Below are positions 55,859-64,000 of a stretch of 64,000 nt of DNA, one piece after another. Position 1 is the first letter of the stretch; every line of letters starts with the position of its first letter. The stretch spans positions 15,037,808 through 15,101,807 of the forward strand of contig OX453280.1 of NCBI GenBank assembly GCA_949710005.1, given 5' to 3'. The stretch is from Ricordea florida. Taxonomy: Eukaryota > Cnidaria > Anthozoa > Corallimorpharia > Ricordeidae. Under the pieces are notes generated by a model. That model had not been told where the DNA came from. It did no database searches and worked only from the letters and a program-made list of their open reading frames with translations. The position numbers were made by a program, and so were the translations under genes.

Positions 55859-57656
55859 TTCGATTTAAACCCATGACCTTCCCTAGCCGTAATAATCACC
55901 TTGTCATCCCTCAATTCACCCTCGCAAATATGGCAATGAGTCGCATTATCATGTTTCTTATGATCACTCATCCTCATTATAAGACTCTTTTCAGACTTGA
56001 ATTGCTCATAAATCCCCTTAATATCCTCCTCTAGACTTTCCTGGAACATCTGGGGTATATCTTCCTCTGATGATTTTGCTGTACGCATCACTAGCTTGGG
56101 TTCAAATGCCTGATCATCAAAACACTTAATAAGATAACAAAACCCTGATGGCTTATGTTTCTGATATTGGTTCGTAAAGCTCTCACTATCATCCGGTGAA
56201 CAAGTATCCATCTTCTCTGTGAAACACTCAAAGTCTGCATAGACCACAAATGGCACTTGCATCTTTCTACTATGTTTCCCGAAACTAATGTACTTTGGAC
56301 TCCCATCCTCGTTCATAGGCATCTCTACTTTCACTGCCTCCTTGTTCAGACAATATTCTATATGTGTTTTCAGTGATTCTTCTAAATAGAATGAGTTCAG
56401 ACAATTATCGCAATAGAATCGAGCTCCTTTATGCTTATCATAGCTAATCAGTCTCGACATGTTCTTAATCCAGCAATAGTGATTTGTTTCATCATTTGAT
56501 ATTAATAACAGGTTTATTTTTGGCACCCCTGACTTGTTACTATACCTGATTATAGTCGGATCACCATTCTCATAGCCAAGTATATTAATACCATATGTGT
56601 TCTGCCTTTCAAACCTATCAATCTGTCTTGTACTAAGTGCTGACACTGGGAACTCTATTCCTGACCAATCGAACTTCTCTGAATTCTCTCTCATCTCTTT
56701 ATTAAGTCTCTCAGGATGATCCTCCCTGGGGAACACCGCAGACGTTACTGCCCATTTAAAACACTCTTAGCAGCCAATTTAGGTGGTAGTGGAATATATG
56801 AACTTCCAGATAATGGCTGAAAAGGGTTTGTATGAATACGAAAATCGATTACATGGTCAAATATCCATCCAGATCGCTCGTTTTCATATTTATCAACCAA
56901 ATCAATCATACGGGCTGATATATCATCGAATAACCTAAGAGTATTTGTTCCCTCTGTCACTGTCTCAACTAATGAATGAAAATGACCATCACTCTCCTCA
57001 GTAACACTAATAGTATTTTTATCCCTCCTCACAAATCGACATGATAATATACACTTCACCTTTAGCGGTTTCTTCCGTTTACGCATAAGAGCATAGAACT
57101 GCATTCTAACCTTCTTAAGAAATGAAGTCGGGTCATATCCCTTTCTCCCCTTTATTATATATGTCTTTAAAAAGCCTTTCAGAGCCGTTTCATGTTTCTC
57201 AGGTATAAAATAATCAGGTGGCTCTTCTGCTATACTAGCTACCTTCCTCTGAAGATCTCTTAGTCTTTTGCTCACAGCCCTCTTAGTTGAGTCTGGGATG
57301 TATGATAGGATCCAATCCGTAGTCTTCTTAATTTCATTCCTAGCTAAATTGATGGCTTTCCTAAGTGAGGCACGAGATGGTTTTGCTGTTGTAGGTCTAA
57401 TTGGTCCAGGAATTGGAATATTAGCCTCAGATGCTTGTGTTAATCCAATAACATTGATAAGTTCTGTTTTACGCATCTTAACATAGCCTTTTGTACTAAG
57501 TTTCTTGGCTATAATTCTTAGTACCCTCACTGTTAAGTTCTCGGGCTGAAGATCAGCTAACACCTCGAGTAGTTCAGCCTTTCTGAATCTACCATAACCC
57601 TGTACTCCAGCTTTTTTAGCGATTGCTCTCAGCTCTTTCACTGGTAAGTTCTCCAT
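55855..57656 (-). pseudogene. Polinton 2 polB, segment 1 (N-terminus, exonuclease motif I)
   Basis: ATG at 57,656. Two Rho-N/SAP-like units (MENLPVKELRAIAKKAGV and PENLTVRVLRIIAKKLST) are followed by a conserved region up to LPPKLAAK. There the frame breaks: compared with the Polinton 1 copy, 34 bases are missing near 56,763. The frame from 56,736 then continues with IDRFERQNTYGINILGYENG, a zinc finger-like CDNCLNSFYLEESLKTHIEYC, and FVVYADFECFTEK, which is exonuclease motif I (D-x-E). It ends at the LTR-like insertion. DNA-binding, zinc-finger and exonuclease parts in this order match Polinton polymerases. Confidence 0.82.
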
Positions 57657-57910
57657 AATACCATTAGCTTAATATAGACTAAGCCTTAAATCAATCACTA
57701 TGCTATAAGAAAAGATCCATGGATGATTTTGAAATAAGGCGCCTCGCTTTCATGCCTTCCGGGACACCGCAGACCGCGAGCAGCGCAGGCTTGCTCATTT
57801 TCGACGTCGACGATAGACTTGTAGGAAACCGAAACCTAGACTCGTGCTACCACAGGTAGCCCGAGTAATTAATGTAGAATGTAACAATCGTAGACAAATA
57901 GATGTATGCA
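57657..57910. other. Junction region right of polB
   Basis: No TIR motif like AGTAGT...ATTCTGG was found here. From about 57,705 the base composition turns GC-richer (CGCCTCGCTTTCATGCC, GGACACCGCAGACCGCGAGC), perhaps a small insertion. Confidence 0.35.
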
Positions 57911-58378
57911 TTAATAGATTATACACACACATAAGACACCTATTACAAGATTAATTTGATAGGTACAACGAACTTCTATTCCCGTTACAGGAATAGAAAA
58001 AAACACCATTAAATTACTTTGATAATCTTTCAAAATGACATTCTTTACATTTAGCTTTTTGTCTATGATGTTTACATATTTGAGAACCACCACAGGTTTA
58101 CAAAAAGGTCTTTGCTTTCTGTGTTCACATATTCCTTTACCACCACACTTTTTACACTGAAATCTATATATATAATGTTCACATATTTGTGATCCCTCAC
58201 ATTCTTTACAACATTCTTTACGTCTATGATGCTTACAAATTTGAGACGTTGTAATAATTCTTGTTGGATCGATTCCCAATGCTTCCTGTAATTGTTGTTT
58301 ATTCATTTTATAAATGCCTTTAATACCTTGATCCTTTGCCATAACTTGCAACTCACATTTTCTTTTATTTTCTTCCAT
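57911..58378 (-). CDS. SAP-like plus Cys/His-repeat protein (155 aa)
   Basis: ATG at 58,378. Residues 1-35 (KCELQVMAKDQGIKGIYKMN-KQQLQEALGI) form a SAP/Rho-N-like helix-turn-helix similar to the start of polB. Residues about 44-95 are Cys/His units (ICKHHRRKECCKECEGS, ICEHYIYRFQCKKCGGK, ICEHRKQRPFC) of the CxHx6CxxC type also found in the 33,152-33,874 protein. The last 50 or so residues look like read-through after a frameshift near 58,090. This links the repeat to DNA binding and to the Polinton. Confidence 0.6.
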   Translation of the reverse strand: MEENKRKCELQVMAKDQGIKGIYKMNKQQLQEALGIDPTRIITTSQICKHHRRKECCKECEGSQICEHYIYRFQCKKCGGKGICEHRKQRPFCKPVVVLKYVNIIDKKLNVKNVILKDYQSNLMVFFSIPVTGIEVRCTYQINLVIGVLCVCIIY

Positions 58379-58430
58379 TCTTTTTTATTTAATTAAAATT
58401 CATATCTTTAAGACATTTTTTTCATTTTTA

Positions 58431-58600
58431 CTAACGAAAAAGATACCAAGCCAATCCCCCAGCAGCAATAGTTGGAGCAGCAAGATTCATTTCATGATGA
58501 GAATTTACAGTAGTTGGAGTATTTGGAGGAGTAGGAGTAGATGTTTTTACCTCAGTCTTAACCGGCCCAGGTATATGTGGTAAAATAATCTATAATCGCA
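58431..58600 (-). pseudogene. C-terminal stub of a second Polinton structural protein
   Basis: Minus frame ending at the TAG at 58,431 reads ILPHIPGPVKTEVKTSTP, then VNSHHEMNL and APTIAAGGLAWYLFR. This parallels the C-terminus of the 34,350-35,872 product (HEDILMVLTIAAGSIAWIIFR), including a Pro/Thr linker and the membrane anchor. Upstream is unrelated sequence, so only the last 50 or so codons remain. Confidence 0.6.
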
Positions 58601-58759
58601 ACAACCACTGCTACTGGATTATATGTGACGTTTCAAATTATTTAATTCACAACCAAAAACGCGTCATAGACAACTACAATTCTTCCTCACCTTATCGTTG
58701 AAAACTTGTACACGACAAAGACGACGGTTTCTACAGAGCAATCAAATATAGAAATGTTA

Positions 58760-59885
58760 CATGGCCAGAAATCGCGGACATTTGAGCCCGTATGCTATCT
58801 GCGGTGTTACCCCTAAAATCAAGATGGCGGAAAATACGAGTCGCCGTCGATTGAGAAATGTTCTTCATTATTCAGAGCTAAATGCTCTACCTTCTGTCAT
58901 TCTTTACAAGACATCCAAAAGAAAGAAGACTTGGAAAAAACACTTGGTTGAAAGAATCATAGAACGGCGAAAAGTACATCCGTTAAGTCATTTTTCGAAG
59001 CTCTGGTCGCCTACCATGTAGCCTGAGAAAGTATATGATCAAAAGCTTATTTTTTAAAGCAATAGAAAACTTGGTTTTGGCAATAATTTATTTTTTCCGA
59101 TGGTAAGAACTGTATATTTTTAGCAAACAAAAACCGATCCGGTCTAGTGGTTGCGTGACAAATTTTAATATTCCCCGCCAAAATTCGACATGTCCATGGG
59201 GATGTTTACTGGCCAAACCTACCGTTGATTTTCCTTGTACCCCATAATGCTCTACAGCATTAGAAAGCTTGTTTTTCACTGAAAATTTTGATACTAAACA
59301 TGGCGGAGTTTGCTGTAAATTGCGAGTTTTTTGCCCAAGAATACATGTTGTCTTCGGATCAAAACAACCCAGACGTTCACGTGACATTTGACATCTTTGC
59401 TTTCTGTAGAACTGATTTGTGCTACTCTGAACTGTTTTTGAAGGCGATTAGCAGGGCGAAGAAATGAGCATCGAAGGTGAAAATTGGTCAACTAGTACAT
59501 CATACAGTGCTGTTCCTCAAGCGATCGCGGCACTTGGGATATCCCGATTATGTTGTCTGCTATGGCGGATCAAAATCTGTTTGGGATGCAAATAGTGGAT
59601 TTCAAGCCTCTGTAATATAGAGCATTGTATGAGCCATGCTTCGAAAATAAACATCGATGAAAAGCAGGGCCAGTAACGATTGTTGATAAGAAGCAACTAA
59701 TCAGAATAGCCGAGGAAACCCTCAGGAACTCGATCGGATCGCGGCACTTGTTCCCGGTAAACCAGAACTTTGTTCTATTTTATTTTGCTTTACTTATGCC
59801 ATACATTTCCTATGAGTGTTTGGTGGCCATATTGCCAAGTAACCCCGCGCGTGCGTCGTTGCGATGTCCGGAATTTCTGGCCATG
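58760..59885. mobile_element. 1.1 kb TIR transposon, copy B
   Basis: Left end CATGGCCAGAAATCGCGGAC, right end the near reverse complement (TCCGGAATTTCTGGCCATG). Same family as 27,537-28,621. The short frames inside (for example 58,761-59,021) are not taken as genes. No clear target duplication. Confidence 0.75.
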
Positions 59886-60089
59886 AACACGGTGAAACTA
59901 TAAAGGTCATTTTCATAAGTTTTTTTTTCTTTCTTTCATAAGTTTTTTTCTTTCTTTCATAAGTTGCATTTGTCTCTTTTATGATTATATATACATATAT
60001 TTAAAAACAAAACAACATGCAAATGTTCATGATGCGAGCAATCATCTTAGCTCATATCAATATGCCATAATATTTCAATGTCCATAGAC
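59886..60089. other. Stretch left of the BEL element
   Basis: T-rich with a TTTCTTTCTTTCATAAG duplication near 59,920-59,960 and a TATATACATATA tract. No 3' LTR of the BEL element was recognised. Confidence 0.4.
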
Positions 60090-61899
60090 CTAGGGTGAGC
60101 TGTCATCGGACCAGGGTTGTGCACCAGATCCTGCCTCCTCAAGCAAACACAACTTGGTGATTGGACGTTCCAAGGTAGACGTACGGGTCACCACCTGCAC
60201 TCTACGAACAAAGCCATTGCTGTCTGGATACATGGCAGCAATGCGACCAATTTGCCACACATCACTTTTACAGGTATCGTCAACTAGAAGGACAATATCG
60301 CCCACAGCAACATTTCTCTTCACGTAATTCCACTTGTGGCGATGCTGCAATAAAGGTAGATATTCACGGGTCCACCTCTTCCAAAAGATATCGGCGAGGT
60401 ACTGCACCTGACGCCAAGGCTTTCTTGAGTACAGATCGTGCTCGCTAAATATGCCTGGAGGAAGACTACAGCTTTGCTTTAGCTGCAACAGGTGATTTGG
60501 GGTTAATGGCTCCAGATCTCGGGAATCAGAAGAAACTGTGGCGAGAGAGCGGCTATTAATAATACTCTCCACTTCAGCCATAAGGGTTAGAAGCGACTCG
60601 TCGTTTAGTGTCTGCTCCCGCAATAATGCATTTAACACTTTTCGAATAGTTCTGATACACCGCTCCCATGCTCCCCCGTGATGGGAACCTGTGGGGGGAT
60701 TGAAAAGCCAATCAATGTTCTTCTGCATAACGATTCATGAATTTTATGTTGATTCCACTCAGCAATGGCATCACGCAATTCCTTCTCGCCACCTACAAAA
60801 TTTGTACCATTGTCAGATCGCATCTCCTTGACCTGACCACGACGGGCTGTAAATCGACGAAGAGACTGAATGAATGAGTCTCCAAGGAGTGTGCAATCTC
60901 TATGTGCACAGCTCTGACAACAAGACGAGTAAATATTACTCCATATCGCTTCACTAAAGACCTCTTATGTCGCACATAAACAGGTCCAAAGCAGTCAACA
61001 CCCACAAAGGTAAAGGGGGTATTATCATGATTCACACGATCTAATGGAAGATCGGCCATCTTCTGTTGTAATGCAGGTGCCTGCCTACGTTTACACCCAA
61101 AGCAACTATGAAGCATTCTTCTAACAGTGGAGTTTGCTTTTACAACCCAGAACTTCTCTCGCACCAAACACAAAACATGTTTTCTTCCTGATTGACCAGA
61201 AACGAGATGAAAATACCAAACCAATAATTTGTACAGGTGACTGTTCTTAGGCACAATAACTTGATGTTTCTGATAGTCAGGGATAGGTGCATGGTTTAGA
61301 CGGCCACCAACGCAAAGTACACCATTCACAAGGATCGGGTCTAACTTCACAAGAGAACTTGACCTCTTCAGGGTACCTTTTAATAGACAAAACTTGAATT
61401 TCTTCATCAAATTCTTCGTGCTGAAACACTTTACAGATCTCCATCTCAGATTTCTCAATTCGAAAAAAACTTTGGGTGGAGCAGTAGCTTGACAGCTGCT
61501 CTTCTTGTTGCGAAACCATCTTTGGATCCGGAGACAAAGGGCAACAAATTTCTTTAACTGCAACCATGATGAAAATCTCTTGAAAATAGCAATCAGATTA
61601 CTGCATTTCTTTCCTTCAACTCCAGCTTTAAGAGCCACTGACGTCTGCTTAACCTCAGGATCATCTTTGCTTAAAGTACCAATATCTGGTCTCACAGGCC
61701 AATCACACTTATCCTTCCATAAAAAATGAGGGCCATTCAACCATCGCTTGCACCTAATAAATGCCTCCCCTGTTACCCCTCTTGACACATCATCAGCAGG
61801 ATGTGTCCACATGATGACATTACTCGGGTACCGTATCATTTCGTATGTAAGCGACACGATTGGCAACATAAGTGTGGAACCTCTTAGTATCATGGTCAA
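60090..61899 (-). pseudogene. BEL/Pao integrase region, frameshifted
   Basis: Minus strand, three frames in succession. From 61,899: WTHPADDVSRGVTGEAFI (end of RNase H), GRLNHAPIPDYQKHQVIVPK, a zinc-finger-like HSCFGCKRRQAP, and FTFVGVDCFGPVYVR (first Asp). From 60,823: MRSDNGTNFVGGEKELRDAI (second Asp). From 60,728: GSHHGGAWERCIRTIRKVLN (Glu), VESIINSRSLATVSSD, and a C-terminal domain GDIVLLVDDTCKSDVWQIGR. This is the complete order of a BEL/Pao integrase with its C-terminal DUF5641-type domain. Frameshifts lie near 60,830 and 60,720, so it cannot be made whole. Confidence 0.85.
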
Positions 61900-62275
61900 T
61901 ACATCTGAGCACAGTCATACTGTCAGTCCAAAATCGTGCTTCATCAATTGGAATCTCCAACTCTGATGACAAGAACTTGTGAACTTTCACTGACATTGCA
62001 GCTGCAGCCAACTCTAGACGTGGGATTGTCATCTTCTTGAGGGGTGCAACTGGGATTTCAGGTCTTGTGAAGACTTCTGGTAACTTGATGAACATGTTTT
62101 CATCTAGATCTGACACTTCAAGATCTTGGGCCAAGAAACAATTCACATCTTCATGTTTGTCCAGTGTCGTCAATCTGATCTTCACTTGTTTAGACTTCAA
62201 ACCAAGTCTATATACGAGAGATTCAGAGCAAAATGTCGAATTAGAACCACTGTCTAACAAGGCATAAGTTTCCAA
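61820..62275 (-). pseudogene. BEL/Pao protease joined to RNase H, reverse transcriptase deleted
   Basis: Starts METYALLDSGSNSTFCSESL, an aspartic protease (DSGS) of BEL type, up to FTRPEIPV. Directly after (near 62,047) comes PLKKMTIPRLELAAAAMSVK and ARFWTDSMTVLRCI, which are RNase H-side motifs. The catalytic reverse transcriptase normally between them, several hundred residues, is missing in one clean in-frame deletion. Confidence 0.82.
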
Positions 62276-63983
62276 GCACTCTTACGTTCCCTGGCATCTG
62301 ACTTTTACTGGAACAACAGGCACAACAGGCCTCATCTTCAGTGTTAGCCATGCTACAAGTAGCCTGTGTCTTGACTTCTTTCTCTTCTTTGTTACTTGAA
62401 GCATCTTCAGGAGACGAATGTAACAATGTTGAATGCTTACCATCGCATTCTGAACAAGGTTTCTTCCTGAAACATGACTTGCTTGAATGGCCTCTTTTCA
62501 GACACCCAAAGCATAGCTTCAAATTTCGGACAATCACAAACCTTTCCTTTACTGTCCTTCCTTTAAACTGGGTACAGTCATGGATCCTGTGTTCACCTAA
62601 ACATACAGGAAAAACTGTTCTGAGAGGTTCACCATTCCTATGTTGAAATCTCTTACTACTTTCCGTGGAAATACTTTCTGCTTTCGCAGCAAATGAGAGT
62701 CTGGCCTTTGACTTGAGCTTCTCTGACTGTCCTTGTTTTTCCTTACCGTTAGAACCAATCTTTCCAAATAATGGATTATTCATAGCTCTTGCCTTCCTGT
62801 CCAAGAACAATGAGATGTCTTCAATTGTGACCTCTCTTTTCTTGACACTCATTATATCATCTGCAACGTCTCTCCATCGCTCCTGAAGTTTGTAAGGAAG
62901 CTTCTCAATAATCTTCTTCATAACATCCGGGTTTTCCATTCGGCTGAGATACCCAATTGCCTTCAAGGAGTTTTTACATGTTACCAGCAGAACTGCAAAG
63001 TTCTCAAGTGCTTCAACATCTTCTCCTTTCATGGGACCAATAGAAAGGACTCTATCCACGTACGCCACAGCAAGTTTGTGCTCTTGGCCAAACCTTTCCC
63101 TCAATAACTCTTTAGCTTTCTTATAACCCTCGTTTGGTGCCATGTGCTGACAGCTTCTTACTAATTCCTTGGCCTTTCCTGAAGTGTGCTGTTTAAGATA
63201 ATACAGCCTACTGATGTCGTCAGCTTCTTTGCTTTCTATACCAGCCTCAAAGGCCCTCATAAATGAGCAATATTCTATTGGGTCACCACTGAGGGTAGGG
63301 ATGCTTCTTTTAGGTAAAGTTGCCTTCTGCTGCTGAGAAATAATCTCTTGCATTATCTCATTTTGCCGCATCATGATATTATCATTCCTTCTTGAGGGAA
63401 TAGTACTTGGCATGTCTTCAGCTTTAACCGATGCTGTACTCTCAGACATGTTTGCTTGAGGAATAGGCTTTGCTGGAACTAGGTAGGAACGGCTAGAAAA
63501 TGGTGGTAAGCCTCTCGGGTTCCATGCAGGTACTTCAGGATTGAGTGATGTGGCTGGTTGAGAGGAAGTGAAAGGAGGAGGTATGATAGGGCGAGGACTG
63601 ACATGCTCCACAAAGGCATGCGACTTCTCGTCTTCTTCTAATTCTTGAAATGCTTGCTCTCTCGCATTAGCTTTCTCCAACTCTATTCTCAAGGTTAGTT
63701 TCTCCTTCTCCATTTTCAAATGTAACTCCTCCTGCTCTAAACTGTGTTTAAGGCTCTGAGCCTTGGGCTCTGCCTTCAACTCAGCACGTTTCATGGCTTG
63801 CCTTGCTCTTACAGACGACAATGAACTTGCTCTTGAGGAGACTCGAGTAAAGTTTGAACGACTTCTACCTGCCTGGGAAGCACTATCATCGGGGCATATC
63901 TCGACCGACTTCAATTTAGAAGAGGTTAATGCCAACAAGTCCAAAACCTTTTGTTGAAACAGGGAGACACTTGGAAGTACTGA
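62241..63983 (-). pseudogene. BEL/Pao Gag
   Basis: Open for about 570 codons. No in-frame ATG is seen at the start: upstream codons run to a TGA near 63,986, and the first internal ATG (MKRAELKAEPK) is about 50 codons in. A coiled-coil stretch (LHLKMEKEKLTLRIELEKAN) is followed by the DUF1759-type Gag domain (LPKRSIPTLSGDPIEYCSFM, SGKAKELVRSCQ, KAKELLRERFGQEHKLA) and zinc knuckles (CFGCLKRGHSSKSC, CSECDGKHSTLLH). A frame change and an in-frame TAA separate it from the protease near 62.28-62.33 kb. The 5' LTR would lie beyond the window. Confidence 0.82.
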
Positions 63984-64000
63984 TCTGACTCATTTATTTC

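Larger units (their letters stand above)
32951..57656. mobile_element. Polinton/Maverick 2, heavily nested and partly decayed
   Basis: Left end is the AGTAGT... terminus at 32,951, preceded by AAAACA. Genes: Cys/His-repeat protein (+), then on the minus strand SLOG protein, a large structural-type protein, candidate penton, zinc-ribbon, membrane proteins, Rpb6-like protein, packaging ATPase and major capsid; integrase (+); polB (-). After removing insertions of about 4.5, 5.3 and 0.4 kb the element is roughly 14.5 kb, within the usual Polinton range (about 15-20 kb or slightly below). A right TIR was not found; polB's start at 57,656 is used as the limit. No adenovirus-type cysteine protease was seen. 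Confidence 0.85.

Overview
The window looks like repeat-rich nuclear DNA of an invertebrate animal, most likely an anthozoan cnidarian such as a coral. This is an inference from the repeat types: Penelope-like elements with hammerhead ribozymes, a tRNA-headed SINE, PIF/Harbinger, Gypsy and BEL elements, and Polinton (Maverick) virus-like elements of the kind known from cnidarian genomes. No bacterial operon, CRISPR array or rRNA was seen. Coding density is low, and almost every convincing gene belongs to a mobile element.

Layout. (1) 1-2084 is the right end of one Polinton: an intact-looking N-terminus of a protein-primed DNA polymerase B, a small accessory gene and a terminal inverted repeat (TIR). 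(2) 2085-24,500 is gene-poor flanking DNA. It holds interspersed repeats, Penelope-like remnants with at least five textbook hammerhead ribozyme motifs, a SINE, a 1.8 kb TIR transposon with two unrecognised ORFs (9880-11681), a LINE reverse-transcriptase relic, a Crypton/ZMYM-like relic, several foldback elements and two possible first exons of small secreted proteins. (3) 24,600-32,950 is a decayed PIF/Harbinger element. A Gypsy element (26,823-32,890) is inserted in its transposase gene, and that Gypsy's gag is in turn split by a 1.1 kb TIR transposon. (4) 32,951-57,656 is a second, divergent Polinton that also starts inside the Harbinger transposase gene. On the minus strand it carries capsid, packaging ATPase, membrane and small zinc-ribbon genes, plus an Rpb6-like RNA polymerase subunit, a SLOG-fold protein and a Cys/His-repeat protein. 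A retroviral-type integrase faces them. Its DNA polymerase gene is cut into four pieces by a Gypsy element with two identical LTRs (44,644-49,152), a 5.3 kb composite insertion (49,504-54,765) and an LTR-like insertion near 55.5-55.86 kb. (5) 57.9-58.6 kb holds a SAP-like plus Cys/His-repeat gene and the C-terminal stub of a second copy of a Polinton structural gene. (6) 58,760-59,885 is a sister of the 1.1 kb transposon found in the Gypsy gag. (7) 60,090-63,980 is a BEL/Pao retrotransposon that lost its reverse transcriptase.

How the parts fit. The second Polinton encodes replication (polB), integration (integrase), capsid (double jelly-roll major capsid, candidate penton) and packaging (ATPase) functions, so it descends from a virus able to make particles. 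It is now defective: nonsense codons in the integrase and a small gene, frameshifts in a structural gene and polB, a truncated ATPase, and three insertions in polB. Other genes (major capsid, Rpb6-like, SLOG, several membrane proteins) remain open. The LTRs date the nesting: the Gypsy in polB is the youngest visible event.

Limits: everything here was read by eye. Family assignments rest on remembered motifs, element boundaries are approximate where stated, and no homology search, folding or splice prediction was run.
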